Origin: a virus
Virus record (IMG/VR): IMGVR_UViG_3300009034_000007
Span: 1 to 64,000 of that record
DNA length: 64,000 bases
Strand: one strand, 5' to 3'
Every line of letters starts with the position of its first letter. Position 1 is the stretch's first letter. Positions 1 to 9,469 of the stretch are shown one piece after another. The position numbers and the translations under genes were made by a program. Under the pieces are notes generated by a model. The model saw only the letters and a list, made by a program, of their open reading frames with translations. It ran no database searches and was not told where the DNA came from.

Positions 1-405
1 ATAATTATAACTTAATTCACGACCTCTATATTTACTCGGTATAGGCATCACTTTATATTTACGCCATTCACGTAAAAAATTATAAGCAAAATCACGATAG
101 ATATTTATATCTTGTACGTACTTACTATTCTTTTTATTAAACCTAAATATGACTACTGCAAAAGACCAACTACGATTAAGCGTTTTATGCATTTGAAAAA
201 ATCCCTGTAGTTTATTTACTACTATTTCTCTACAACCGTGCCAGGAATCTTTAACTGCCACAAGTTTATTATCAAGTATTTGCGTTTCAAAATGATTAAT
301 TGAATTATATTGAGATAAAACATATTCTCTTGCAAGATTAATAAATGATTCCTTTAGATTAAATGTTGCTCTAGGATAAAAATACATCAAATTCATTTCA
401 GTCAT
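1..405 (-). CDS. Unknown protein, partial (C-terminus beyond window)
   Basis: An open frame runs leftward from an ATG at 403-405 to the window edge without a stop, giving about 135 residues. The start overlaps the end of the upstream gene by 8 bases, as is common in this operon. No family is recognised. A stretch with a Cys-Arg-Glu pattern loosely resembles a segment of the next gene upstream (398-1432), so the two could be distant paralogues; that similarity is weak and seen by eye only. Confidence 0.6.
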   Translation of the reverse strand, partial: MTEMNLMYFYPRATFNLKESFINLAREYVLSQYNSINHFETQILDNKLVAVKDSWHGCREIVVNKLQGFFQMHKTLNRSWSFAVVIFRFNKKNSKYVQDINIYRDFAYNFLREWRKYKVMPIPSKYRGRELSYNY

Positions 406-1432
406 TGAATAATTCCTCGTAACTTTTAATTGGTGTTCTTAACTGTCTCCCAAAATTATCAATTAAATCCATAGATGGATAACCTAACTGTTTGAGAATA
501 CGTTTTCTTTTATTCACTCCTCGAATACCTTTTAGTCGCTCTCCAATTAAATTATATACATGTGATATTAAAGATAGAGGTCCATCTGAGTCTAATACAG
601 TTTCATTCCTTGCTTGATTAAATTCTGTAGGTGCAATATAATAATGTATTGGTTTCAATCTAAAATATCCCTTGAATAGATCATTATAATACGAAACGCA
701 CCAGAATAAAAATGACCTATTACATATTGCATCTATCCATATAAATGATTCATAATCATCTTCATAAAGATCATCCATAGGTGCATCATCATAACTTTTT
801 CCACTTATTGTTCCATTCATTATAAAGTCTCTTATACTATTAATTATCCCACGAAAAGTTTTAAATCCAGTAGGTTTTTTTGATATAATTAAAATTGGCT
901 CTCTAAGAAGTAATAAAAAAGCCGACGCACTTGTAAAAGCAGTTATATTATCATGATAAGTAATAACAAATGAATAATAAATATCATTCATATTACAAAA
1001 TCGATCCATTAATTCAGTAGGAATATTTGAGTGTTTAAAATAATCTTTAGCTAATTTTCTATAGTTATCAGGTGTAACAAAACTTCTAGAAGTCTCAGAA
1101 ATTTTATATACTTCTCGATAATATGAATCATTTAGAGTATATAAAAATTCATCACTTTTAATAAAAATAATTATATTCTCACAAGGAGGTTTATAATGAT
1201 CTGCCTCGCCACCATAATTAATCCACTCACGTATCAGGCTAACTATTACCTCTCTACATTCTATATTAAAACTAGTACGAACCTTAATATTAAAACGTTC
1301 TTCTAACTCTTTATAATTAGAGTCATCATAAAACGTATGCTGACTGTTAAAAAAGTGATCATATAATGTCTTCAAAGCTGGACAATCATAATTAATTTCA
1401 TCGTTAAATTTTATACCTAGCATACTAATCAT
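398..1432 (-). CDS. Unknown protein, 344 aa
   Basis: No domain is recognised. The protein is rich in aromatic and charged residues and has no signal peptide or clear membrane span. The ATG at 1432 is preceded by AAGGAG at good spacing and overlaps the stop of the upstream gene (TAATG), so translation is probably coupled. It is the second-to-last visible gene of the leftward accessory operon that carries the amidoligases, and its role is presumably tied to that operon, but nothing in the sequence shows how. Confidence 0.7.
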   Translation of the reverse strand: MISMLGIKFNDEINYDCPALKTLYDHFFNSQHTFYDDSNYKELEERFNIKVRTSFNIECREVIVSLIREWINYGGEADHYKPPCENIIIFIKSDEFLYTLNDSYYREVYKISETSRSFVTPDNYRKLAKDYFKHSNIPTELMDRFCNMNDIYYSFVITYHDNITAFTSASAFLLLLREPILIISKKPTGFKTFRGIINSIRDFIMNGTISGKSYDDAPMDDLYEDDYESFIWIDAICNRSFLFWCVSYYNDLFKGYFRLKPIHYYIAPTEFNQARNETVLDSDGPLSLISHVYNLIGERLKGIRGVNKRKRILKQLGYPSMDLIDNFGRQLRTPIKSYEELFND

Positions 1433-2217
1433 TAAAATCTCCTTCGTATATTTTCAAATTCATCTATCATTTTTTCCGTGATAGTAGATACATTAAATTC
1501 TTTAGCTTTTTCTAACGCGTCAGAAAATGAATTTCTACGATTGAGAATCGATGTTATCATTTCTAGATCAGATTTAACTGATCGAGGTAGTTCAAAATGA
1601 TAATCTGTTGGACTTCTTCTTTCGCGTCTTTCGCGATTATTATTACTTTCATTATTTTTTATGGCAAGGAATTTAAGTAATTTAGCCATTCCATCGTGAA
1701 TAAAAAAACCAGGCTCAAAAGCAGAAATACAACATTCCTTCAGTAAAAAATAAACGTAATATGCTATAGTTAAATCATCATTACTTTGTGCTATGTGGAG
1801 AGATTTCGCGGGACAAGATGGGTAATCTATTAAACAAATTACACGAAGCGTATAAAAAATTAAATAGGAAAGTAATTTATCAGACCAAACTGTAGGTTTT
1901 AATAGTCTGAATTCTGCATTATAAGCACTGCATAAAAATCTAGTATCATCATCTATTAATCTAATAGATTCATTAATAAGCGTAACCTCATAATTATAAA
2001 TACGCCCCAAATTAGATAGGAAAAAATGTTCAACCATCCAACTTTCCAATGTAGTTCTTATTATTATTTGAAAAGATTCAATTGGAAAGTTAAAAAGATG
2101 CATCATTTCTTCTACTGACTCTACCTCAAAAATTTCATCACCATATCCTATATACTTACACTTAGGATTAGTATAAAGAACTTGATCAAGACATTCACTT
2201 TCATCATAAATTTTCAT
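1432..2217 (-). CDS. Unknown protein, 261 aa
   Basis: A soluble protein without recognised motifs. Around residue 195-205 there is a short Arg/Asn-rich low-complexity segment, followed by a helical, charged C-terminus. The start ATG at 2217 has GGAG eight bases upstream and overlaps the amidoligase stop by four bases (ATGA). Position directly downstream of the amidoligase suggests membership of the same functional module. Confidence 0.7.
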   Translation of the reverse strand: MKIYDESECLDQVLYTNPKCKYIGYGDEIFEVESVEEMMHLFNFPIESFQIIIRTTLESWMVEHFFLSNLGRIYNYEVTLINESIRLIDDDTRFLCSAYNAEFRLLKPTVWSDKLLSYLIFYTLRVICLIDYPSCPAKSLHIAQSNDDLTIAYYVYFLLKECCISAFEPGFFIHDGMAKLLKFLAIKNNESNNNRERRERRSPTDYHFELPRSVKSDLEMITSILNRRNSFSDALEKAKEFNVSTITEKMIDEFENIRRRF

Positions 2218-3143
2218 GTTATTAGCTCCAATATATTAACATAATCGTCATAATTAATATATCTCAAATGAGCAAGTCGATCCATTATATAATGAGCTGT
2301 TGATTTAGCACGTTTAGTATCAAAAGTTAATATATTTTTAGGAATATTATCTACATCTCCACTATTCAATATTTCACTAGCGTCACTAGGATTTAAGCAT
2401 AAATTATAGACACTGTTCATTAGCGTTAATAATGCATTACCTATCTTATCGTCAGTGATCCAAAAATTACTCGGAACACGATATTCAATACCTCGTAAAT
2501 TATTACCATAGTCCTGTAGTCTTATCTTTCCAGGTCTACCGTAGTATTTTAATCTACTTTTTTCAGCCTCAACCCAATCATTACTAGGTCTATTAATTGC
2601 TACACCAGTATTACCTACTAAAATATCCATTAATCTAGTAGCATGATAAAAAATTTCCTCAAATAGTGTTGGATTATTTAATGGAGCTTGCATATGTATA
2701 TGACCACCACCATATCTCTCAGGAATTTTACTTGAATCCGTTTCTACACTATATTCTCCTGAGTAAATATCCAGATCAGGATCACATCCAAAACGCACAC
2801 AATCTCTGAAATTTTCACCACGCTTTTGCCAGTATTTTTTCAGATCAAAAGGCACAGTGGGATAGACAACAGCTTTTAATTTAAATGATTCTGCTAGTTT
2901 TTGAACAGCATTATAAGCTCTACCGAGCCTATCAAAAATTTCACTAACATTATCAGACGGGGCGATATTAATTTCAGTAGCCGCCCCGTCTTCAATAATT
3001 TTCCAGTCTTCATCCTCAAGAAGCGTTTTAGCTCTTAAATAATCTAAATTATAATCTTCCTTTAATGCTACTGGTGGAATACACCAACCACCATCATTAA
3101 CAATAAAAACCTCTGGATCAGTTCCAAAAACTGTGTCAAACAT
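2214..3143 (-). CDS. phiEco32-type COOH-NH2 ligase (amidoligase)
   Basis: Predicted ATP-dependent ligase that forms an amide bond between a carboxyl and an amine, with the glutamine-synthetase/GCS fold. Visible family signatures are GTDPEVF near the N-terminus, a downstream acidic patch ending in EIN, the Gly-Gly-Gly-His-Ile-His-Met motif in the middle, and a GIEYRVPS segment near residue 225. These match the COOH-NH2 ligase family first noted in phage phiEco32-like genomes. The substrate is unknown. I place the start at the ATG at 3143 rather than three codons earlier because GGAG then has 9-base spacing. A second amidoligase of another subfamily lies at 7519-8688, with an ATP-grasp ligase and a glutamine amidotransferase between them. 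Confidence 0.85.
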   Translation of the reverse strand: MFDTVFGTDPEVFIVNDGGWCIPPVALKEDYNLDYLRAKTLLEDEDWKIIEDGAATEINIAPSDNVSEIFDRLGRAYNAVQKLAESFKLKAVVYPTVPFDLKKYWQKRGENFRDCVRFGCDPDLDIYSGEYSVETDSSKIPERYGGGHIHMQAPLNNPTLFEEIFYHATRLMDILVGNTGVAINRPSNDWVEAEKSRLKYYGRPGKIRLQDYGNNLRGIEYRVPSNFWITDDKIGNALLTLMNSVYNLCLNPSDASEILNSGDVDNIPKNILTFDTKRAKSTAHYIMDRLAHLRYINYDDYVNILELIT

Positions 3144-3144
3144 T

Positions 3145-3636
3145 TTATTCATCTCCTACAAACCAAGCATTTTCGGTGCTAAATTGATCATTTTGTGAAA
3201 GAGGCAATGGATTTAATCTAAGCACCCTTCGTGCGTTACTTATTTCAGCCTCGGCAATATTTACTCGTTCGGCTGGTCGCTTATTTCGATCACCAAATAT
3301 GGTAAATTGATCATAAGATGTATCTTTATCTAAACACGCTGGACAAATTACTAATGTCTTTCCCACATGTATTTTTTCACTAAGAGGGGTAATATTTTCG
3401 CAATCATCACACTTAAAATTAGCATTATCAAGATTATTAACTTCATTATGGCATCGAGCACAATAAATTACTGTAGTATCAGTGATTTTATCAAATTGCT
3501 TAAGAAAATCACTTTCCATTATTCGATGTTTAAAAAATGTAGCATTTCCTTCGTTAAAATCAAAAAATGATTCTACTAAAACTTGAATTGAATGACGAAT
3601 AACTAATGCCCCACCACATTCATGATAAAGTCTCAT
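3145..3636 (-). CDS. Zinc-ribbon protein, unknown function
   Basis: 163 residues with three Cys-x2-Cys pairs in the middle (CARC, CDDC, CPAC), consistent with one or two structural zinc sites. No enzyme motif is visible. The start has a strong GGAGG and overlaps the stop of the upstream gene by four bases. It sits between the unknown 3633-4799 gene and the amidoligase, so it may act as an adaptor in that system, but this is only positional inference. Confidence 0.7.
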   Translation of the reverse strand: MRLYHECGGALVIRHSIQVLVESFFDFNEGNATFFKHRIMESDFLKQFDKITDTTVIYCARCHNEVNNLDNANFKCDDCENITPLSEKIHVGKTLVICPACLDKDTSYDQFTIFGDRNKRPAERVNIAEAEISNARRVLRLNPLPLSQNDQFSTENAWFVGDE

Positions 3637-4799
3637 TGTTTTACCTCCGTATACGAGAATTTAACATTGGTAATGCTTAAGAATTTTGAACAGTAATCGG
3701 AAATATTTTTAATCATTTCTGGAGGAGCACTTTTTCCTTTAAATTTAATTTCAAGAGAATTTTTAAATTGTAGTAAAGTAAAAGCTGGTCCGAAATATTT
3801 AATCCCCGCAATTATTGGTGAATAAAAAACTATTTTGCCTTCAGGATTTAACACAACTTCATCCTCTCCTAAAACAATATTACATTGTGTGTTGAATAAA
3901 CCTTTACAGTGATAAAAAACAACAAATGATACTTTTGCCATTTCTGTTGGTTTTTCAGTCATTTCAATATCAGTAAGAACATCCTCATTGTAAATATTAT
4001 ATACTTTGCCATCTCTATTAGTAGGATGTATAGGTTCTCTAGATACTCCTACACTTTTAGGTAAATTTTTAATCTGTTCTTTAGACAATTCGACACCTAC
4101 ACAAATATCTTTTATAACTTCTGGATTAAGTCTATAATTATTATCAGTGGGAAGCGTAATATTAATTGCATTAGCTCTACTACCTATAGAATTTAAAAAT
4201 AACTGAAACATTAGTTTAAGAATTTTTGAATCGAATTCTGATCCTTCATGTGATAATAAACCTGGATATTTAAGCTCTATCCAGTCATCAAAAAACGGTA
4301 AATATAACTTTGCTTCATATGTTGTAGATATATATTTAGCATCGTTATCTAAAGTAATTAAACAAATTTTATCTCTAATATCATTTTTGTGTTTATCTAT
4401 TAAAGCATTTAATCCTTCAATAGTAACTACAGGTAATTTGCTATAAATTTCTTCACAGCAAGACATACAAGATTTATCACCAACAAACCATTCTCTATAT
4501 TTATCGTCAAGTATTATAATAACATCTTCGTTAGGAAGATAATACTTATTAGCTATTTCAATAATTTTATTTTTAGGTAGAGTTTTTCCTGTTGAGTAAA
4601 CAAACTTAGCCTCATGCACTTTAATAGTAGATTTATCCTTTTTTGATAACTCCACTTTATAACGTACATCAGGATACGGCATTAACCTAAATGGATGTTG
4701 AAAAGCCTCTGTTGGTGCAAAAGTTAATGTAGCAGGTGGAGTTAATTTTACTGAGCTAGTAATATAACTTACACATGTTGAATAAGAGTAAGCGGCCAC
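3633..4799 (-). CDS. Unknown protein, 388 aa
   Basis: A large soluble protein with no family I recognise. It contains a short CMSCC cysteine cluster near residue 110 and a mixed alpha/beta pattern. The predicted start is a GTG at 4799 with an AGGAAG ribosome site; it overlaps the end of the AAA+ ATPase gene by 31 bases. The overlap and the operon position suggest co-expression with the AAA+ ATPase, possibly as its partner or substrate. Confidence 0.65.
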   Translation of the reverse strand: MAAYSYSTCVSYITSSVKLTPPATLTFAPTEAFQHPFRLMPYPDVRYKVELSKKDKSTIKVHEAKFVYSTGKTLPKNKIIEIANKYYLPNEDVIIILDDKYREWFVGDKSCMSCCEEIYSKLPVVTIEGLNALIDKHKNDIRDKICLITLDNDAKYISTTYEAKLYLPFFDDWIELKYPGLLSHEGSEFDSKILKLMFQLFLNSIGSRANAINITLPTDNNYRLNPEVIKDICVGVELSKEQIKNLPKSVGVSREPIHPTNRDGKVYNIYNEDVLTDIEMTEKPTEMAKVSFVVFYHCKGLFNTQCNIVLGEDEVVLNPEGKIVFYSPIIAGIKYFGPAFTLLQFKNSLEIKFKGKSAPPEMIKNISDYCSKFLSITNVKFSYTEVKQ

Positions 4800-5578
4800 T
4801 TTAAAAACTTCCTTCCTCTTGGGGTAATTGCTATGTTGCCATTTTCAATTAACCAAGGCTCGATTTCTTTCATTAGTGTATTCCGATCTATTTGCAATGC
4901 TCTTGATAAATTAGTTAAACTAGATATTTCAATATCTCTCAAAAATGTAAGATAACGTACATCTTCTCTAGTATATCCTTCATCATGAATCCCCAATTGA
5001 TTTAACACTTCATGGACGTATTCAAAAGTAGAAGGATAACCATAATAAGTTAGCATCATTTTTACACGATCAAACCTTTGTTTAACTAATCGCGGACTAC
5101 CTCTTGATGCTTCAGCCAGTAATAAATAACTCTCAGTATCTTTAAGAATAAAGCGTCTTCGCTGAGAGTAATCTTTGGCAATCTTAGCCAATTCTTTAAT
5201 AGAATAGGGTTCAAAAGTTAATCTAATGCAACGTGTTAAAAATGGATCAGGAACATTACCATATTCAGTAGTGCAAAAAAGAAAGACTTTTTCTTTACTA
5301 TCCATATAGGGATAAAGAGGCTCATGATGTCTTAATTCATGAATTTCATCAATAAAGTTAACCCTCTTCTTTTTTATCCAGGATATATTTATCTTTCCCT
5401 TGTCAGGAATTTGAAAACAGTAGTATTTATCAATACGTTTAGCAATTAAAGTAGCTAGAGTAGTTTTACCACAACCAGCACTACCTTGTAATAATAAATT
5501 AACTGAGCCTCCCTCTTTAAGAGAGGCTATTAATGGAGCAACTTCGTTCATTATTGTTTTTTGACCTATGAAAGACAT
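4769..5578 (-). CDS. RuvB-like AAA+ ATPase
   Basis: AAA+ ATPase of 269 residues. Walker A is GSAGCGKT at residues 32-39 and Walker B is NFIDEIH at 74-80. The C-terminal third looks like the winged helix of RuvB, ending with a TPRGR motif as RuvB does. RuvB drives Holliday-junction branch migration, but the domain is shorter than bacterial RuvB (about 330 residues), no RuvA is seen, and the neighbours are amide-bond-forming enzymes. It may therefore act as a motor for another process, for example remodelling proteins. The start has GGGAGG upstream. It overlaps the ATP-grasp gene by 62 bases. Confidence 0.8.
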   Translation of the reverse strand: MSFIGQKTIMNEVAPLIASLKEGGSVNLLLQGSAGCGKTTLATLIAKRIDKYYCFQIPDKGKINISWIKKKRVNFIDEIHELRHHEPLYPYMDSKEKVFLFCTTEYGNVPDPFLTRCIRLTFEPYSIKELAKIAKDYSQRRRFILKDTESYLLLAEASRGSPRLVKQRFDRVKMMLTYYGYPSTFEYVHEVLNQLGIHDEGYTREDVRYLTFLRDIEISSLTNLSRALQIDRNTLMKEIEPWLIENGNIAITPRGRKFLKWPLTLIQHV

Positions 5579-6347
5579 TTGTTGCCTCCCTGTTCTCTTG
5601 GAAAAAGTTTCTAAACAACTCTGCGTATAATTCCAGAGAGGAGCTATTTAGTGATGGAGCTGAATTAACTTCCCAAATTATCCATCTATTCAGCTCTTTT
5701 TTAATTGACCACGCCATATCAATTCCACAGAATACTACGCCAAGAATATCAGCTACTTTAACAGCCGTTTTTATTAATGATTTAGCACACAATACTTTAC
5801 TTAAATTAGATCGAACGTATTTCCATCCATGATGGGATGATCTAATAAGCGGATCCGCATTATCATCAATAGGATATTTTCTAAACACCTTTACTACTTC
5901 TCCATTAAACACATGAACACGATATTCTCTAGAGGTAGGATAAATATCTACTAAATAATTTGCATCTGAAGGAATATCATCATATTTATTACATATTACA
6001 ATATCATTTCCTGCTTTATGATGACGTTTTCTAGCCATAACAGGAAAAGTTAAATTATTTGGTAATATGTTATTATAACAATATGGATAATAAATCGGTG
6101 ATAGTAACTCTGGATCAACTGCTAAAAATTTCGATAACAAATGTTTAGCCGAGCATTTTAAAATAGCATCCACGGAATTAATACAAGTATCTTTAACTAT
6201 CCTACCAGAGTCCTGATAATTACCGTATCTAATTAAAATTTCACTTTGATCTTTAATTTTATTCACATTACTGTGAAATTTTAAGTTGAGTAACTTAGCA
6301 AGTGCTTTGCCTGAATTAAAACCTGCTTTAGATGCTAGTAAGTACAC
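5517..6347 (-). CDS. ATP-grasp ligase (RimK/YheC-like)
   Basis: ATP-grasp fold protein of 276 residues. Diagnostic features are the REYRVHVF strand near residue 142, a basic ATP-binding lysine/arginine region, and the magnesium-binding EVNSAPSLNS motif near residue 232. ATP-grasp enzymes activate a carboxylate as acyl-phosphate and join it to an amine or thiol. The substrate is unknown. The start is a GTG with AAAGGA upstream, overlapping the glutamine amidotransferase end by 20 bases. Its position between two amidoligases and a glutamine amidotransferase supports a peptide or amino-acid ligation pathway. Confidence 0.8.
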   Translation of the reverse strand: MYLLASKAGFNSGKALAKLLNLKFHSNVNKIKDQSEILIRYGNYQDSGRIVKDTCINSVDAILKCSAKHLLSKFLAVDPELLSPIYYPYCYNNILPNNLTFPVMARKRHHKAGNDIVICNKYDDIPSDANYLVDIYPTSREYRVHVFNGEVVKVFRKYPIDDNADPLIRSSHHGWKYVRSNLSKVLCAKSLIKTAVKVADILGVVFCGIDMAWSIKKELNRWIIWEVNSAPSLNSSSLELYAELFRNFFQENREATNVFHRSKNNNERSCSINSLS

Positions 6348-7518
6348 GTTTTAATCCTTTTTTAGATTCCATAAACCACGGAAATTGTAATTTTAATTCA
6401 TCATAAATTTTCATGTGAGTAGCGTCAGCATGTTTACCATAATAACCTTTTACTAAAGCTTCCCATGTCCCAAGTTTTTTCTGACCTTTTGTATTTTTAT
6501 AAATATTTGAAAGTTGTGTTAAAACTTGCTCGATAAATGTTGCTAATTCGCTACTATATTTAATATCAAATAAGCTTTTGCCGAAAGTTATGTAATACAA
6601 GTAATTCAATTCCTCAAAAGTTAAGTGCATTTCTTTAGCATGAGATACAACGTTAAATATTACAGTTTCGCTATAATCTACGCGTGAGTAATAACCTCTA
6701 CCTGTTCTATGTGTGCTATAATACCAATCATCATCATAAATAGTAATAGCAGTGCGTTCTATAATCTCGGTTGAGCTTTTAGAAAGTTTAGCGTTATTAA
6801 TGTTAAATAGATAAATACTATCATCATCTAATGATTTAGGCTGTTCGATTGTTAATTTACCCAAACCAAGTGACCTTATAAAATATGGTAAAACCATATT
6901 TGTAATATTCTCAGGTACAGTATTGATTACATGACATATTACATTCTTTTTATCATCTAAAATTCTGGTTTTAACTAATTCAGGAGTTTTTCCTTTTACA
7001 ATAAAGATATGGTCTTTTTGCAGTTTATCATAAATTAAAAAAGCAAATTTTCCTGAAAATTTTTCATATGCTTTAACAATATGTTTAGCTGTTAACTTTT
7101 TACTGTTCACAATAGTTGCTAAGTGAGCCGCAAACCAAAAACTATCAATTTTATCTTTAATTCTTAATTCTTTCTCATCTGTATCTAAAGTTCCATTATG
7201 CATCAGTAAAATATTATCAATTACATGAGGATGAGAATTATCTACAGATATTACTTTAAAACCTGTGCTTGCTAATCTTGTATGAGCTAATAATGTAACT
7301 TTATTTAACCCCTCGCACATATCATCTAAAGCATCTAAAAATCTATCCGTATAAATAGCATCATGAGCATCCTGAGATGTTTTAAAAAGTTTACCGTTAT
7401 CGACACAAAATACACCAAATCCATCTTTATTACCAGACTGAGCGTTTAATGTACACATATTAATTAAAATGGATTTAGCAATTTTAGTCTCACCGTGTAT
7501 TAATGATAATGTACACAT
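6328..7518 (-). CDS. Class II glutamine amidotransferase (Ntn hydrolase)
   Basis: N-terminal nucleophile glutaminase of 396 residues. The catalytic cysteine would be Cys2, exposed after Met removal. The glutamine-binding signatures HTRLAS (near residue 79) and HNGTL (near 108) are both present, as in GlmS/PurF-type domains. The domain hydrolyses glutamine to ammonia and glutamate. The C-terminal 200 residues are not a known synthetase domain and are rich in Lys and Tyr. The start has GGAGG. Ammonia from this enzyme could feed an amidoligase or ATP-grasp partner, a combination described for predicted peptide-modification systems in phages. Confidence 0.85.
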   Translation of the reverse strand: MCTLSLIHGETKIAKSILINMCTLNAQSGNKDGFGVFCVDNGKLFKTSQDAHDAIYTDRFLDALDDMCEGLNKVTLLAHTRLASTGFKVISVDNSHPHVIDNILLMHNGTLDTDEKELRIKDKIDSFWFAAHLATIVNSKKLTAKHIVKAYEKFSGKFAFLIYDKLQKDHIFIVKGKTPELVKTRILDDKKNVICHVINTVPENITNMVLPYFIRSLGLGKLTIEQPKSLDDDSIYLFNINNAKLSKSSTEIIERTAITIYDDDWYYSTHRTGRGYYSRVDYSETVIFNVVSHAKEMHLTFEELNYLYYITFGKSLFDIKYSSELATFIEQVLTQLSNIYKNTKGQKKLGTWEALVKGYYGKHADATHMKIYDELKLQFPWFMESKKGLKRVLTSI

Positions 7519-8688
7519 TTAATCCTCCTCTGGATATACTGACATTCCCATGTTGTTTAAAACATGAATATCAATATAATTTGGCTTACGCACTAATTTA
7601 AACTCTTTACGTGTTAGTATTGATGGAAAGAAATCTGAATAATCATTATTATGAAAAATATGATAGCCATTAGTTAAATGACACATAATTGGGAAGTCAT
7701 CATATTCAGGATCAGGACTTCTATTCCAAATTTTTCGTAATAATAATGAAGCTCTAATTGGGATGCCAAAAAAATTAATCATTTCTTCAAAATGAGCATC
7801 CTGATCTATTATTCCATCGGCTAAAGAATTTACATGTCTTTTTAATTTAGATAATACTTTAGGAGTCGAATATTCATAACAACTTTTAACAAATGCCTTA
7901 CATAATTCTATAATAGCATACAAATAATCCCATCGCATTGTTTTATTAAATAAGCGAAATTCTAAGTCTGGTCGTTCTTTATTATATAAATTACGAAAGT
8001 TAATCCAACAATATCTGCATGGATGATAACGCCCCTCCGAGGCATAAATATCTCCACAACGAACAAAAAATTCATTATGCGTTTTACTTCCCAAAACTTC
8101 ATCATAAACTAATAAAGGTCTGTAAAAACCTCTACCATCTTTAACAATATGAGGTCCATTATCAGTTATTGGACGATAATAAATATAATCCATGTTAATA
8201 CCACGATGTTCTCTACCCATTCCACCAAGTTTAAAAAACGCCCATTCAAAATAACCTGCCATCATCCAGGCACGTCTTAAAATACCTACTGTATGTCTAC
8301 TTCTTCTTAAGTAATCTTGGGGCATATTAACATGAACATGAATACTACCACGCGTTGTTTTGGAACGCTCACCAGCTCTTTTAAGTAAAGAGAATATATC
8401 ATCAAATAAAGATATATATCTATCATCTGAGGTATTAATAATTGGACTAACAATCTCTCCACCAATAGTCTTTACATTTTTTAATAATGCATTTACCGTT
8501 CTATCTAAAGACGCTCCTTTAATTGGTAAATCTTTTAATGTTGGACATGGAGATTCTACTGACGCATCATGAGTAACTTGAAAATCATTTCCACATAAAA
8601 AATTCATTAATTCTTCATGTCTACGTGGAATAATATCAGTATATTCTATCTCTATACCAACATGATTCCAAGGTTCTTTTTTACTCAT
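7519..8688 (-). CDS. Amidoligase, Amidoligase_2-like
   Basis: Glutamine-synthetase-fold amidoligase of 389 residues. The family pattern is clear: GIEIEY at the N-terminus (metal/ATP-binding acids), HDASVESP near residue 40, GGEIVSP near 77, the IHVHVNM histidine motif near 115, and LEFRLFN near 243. A four-cysteine-like CRYC patch lies in the middle. It is predicted to join a carboxyl and an amino group using ATP. The ATG overlaps the upstream stop (TAATG) and has only a weak ribosome site, so translation is probably coupled. Together with 2214-8688 it forms the amidoligase module. Confidence 0.85.
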   Translation of the reverse strand: MSKKEPWNHVGIEIEYTDIIPRRHEELMNFLCGNDFQVTHDASVESPCPTLKDLPIKGASLDRTVNALLKNVKTIGGEIVSPIINTSDDRYISLFDDIFSLLKRAGERSKTTRGSIHVHVNMPQDYLRRSRHTVGILRRAWMMAGYFEWAFFKLGGMGREHRGINMDYIYYRPITDNGPHIVKDGRGFYRPLLVYDEVLGSKTHNEFFVRCGDIYASEGRYHPCRYCWINFRNLYNKERPDLEFRLFNKTMRWDYLYAIIELCKAFVKSCYEYSTPKVLSKLKRHVNSLADGIIDQDAHFEEMINFFGIPIRASLLLRKIWNRSPDPEYDDFPIMCHLTNGYHIFHNNDYSDFFPSILTRKEFKLVRKPNYIDIHVLNNMGMSVYPEED

Positions 8689-8897
8689 TATGTAATTTCT
8701 TTATCTGCTACAAGCCACATTACTCTAGAAAGTAATGTAAGTAATTGAGCTAAATAAAACTGTTTTTCTACTAATCCACAGTTTTTCCAATTTACAATGG
8801 CTGTTTCAGCATACATAGATAAATCCCATAAAATTTGATATTGATTTGCTTTTAATAATTTATCATTATCTATAATCCCCTGTCTTATTGTATACAT
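8688..8897 (-). CDS. Small unknown protein, 69 aa
   Basis: A small mostly helical protein with a hydrophobic C-terminal half, preceded by a good AAGGAG ribosome site. No family is recognised. It overlaps the amidoligase start by one base. Confidence 0.6.
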   Translation of the reverse strand: MYTIRQGIIDNDKLLKANQYQILWDLSMYAETAIVNWKNCGLVEKQFYLAQLLTLLSRVMWLVADKEIT

Positions 8898-8902
8898 TTT
8901 TA

Positions 8903-9106
8903 TTACTCCTTTTCGGTTTTTCGATTATTAGCAACAGCAATTACAATATGTGCGTCACTTAATGCAGACCCAAAACAATCAAAACAAATATTTGCATTTA
9001 AAATATTTGGGTCATTACTAATTTCTGGCGTAAATTCATATGGTGCTGGTAATATATAAGTAAAAACCATTTCTGAATCATTTTTTAAACATACTTCGCA
9101 TTTCAT
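8903..9106 (-). CDS. Small zinc-binding protein
   Basis: 67 residues with a CEVC pair near the N-terminus and a second pair CFDC about 35 residues later, a spacing typical of a single zinc knuckle or treble-clef finger. The start has TAGGAG seven bases upstream. Function is unknown; small zinc-finger proteins are abundant in this genome. Confidence 0.6.
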   Translation of the reverse strand: MKCEVCLKNDSEMVFTYILPAPYEFTPEISNDPNILNANICFDCFGSALSDAHIVIAVANNRKTEKE

Positions 9107-9115
9107 TTGTTTCTC

Positions 9116-9469
9116 CTATTGTATTAAATCATCTTGCGAACGTGCTTCATCTAAATATTTAAGATATCTTTCGTCCGCTTCTTTAAGAAGTTCAGGTGTA
9201 AGTTCTTTAACTTTTAGATAAGCTTTATCTATGCAGTCTATAATTACTTTTTTCTTTTCCTCTTCGTCCAAAATATAGATAGCCTTACCACATTTATTGC
9301 ACATAGCAACTACTAAAACTAATCCAGGATGATCATCACTAAAAGCTACAAAAGGTGTGCGATTTTCAACATTAGTTTTTTCATCACAATGAATGCACGG
9401 TAAATCTTGATTCCTTGTTCTTATAATAAAATCAGTAATCATATTTTGAACTACGGTCTGGAAGGTCAT
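9116..9469 (-). CDS. Zinc-finger protein, first gene of accessory operon
   Basis: 117 residues. Two Cys-x2-Cys pairs (CIHC and CNKC, about 45 residues apart) suggest one zinc site; the C-terminus is a charged helix. It is the first gene after the 610-base intergenic region and is preceded by an AGAGGTG ribosome site and, about 120 bases further upstream, a candidate promoter. As leading gene of the operon it could be a regulator, but no DNA-binding fold is identified. Confidence 0.65.
   Translation of the reverse strand: MTFQTVVQNMITDFIIRTRNQDLPCIHCDEKTNVENRTPFVAFSDDHPGLVLVVAMCNKCGKAIYILDEEEKKKVIIDCIDKAYLKVKELTPELLKEADERYLKYLDEARSQDDLIQ

Noticed and set aside
4769-5578. True RuvB for recombination
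   Set aside because: It is shorter than RuvB, RuvA is absent, and the gene lies in the amidoligase operon; kept only as RuvB-like.
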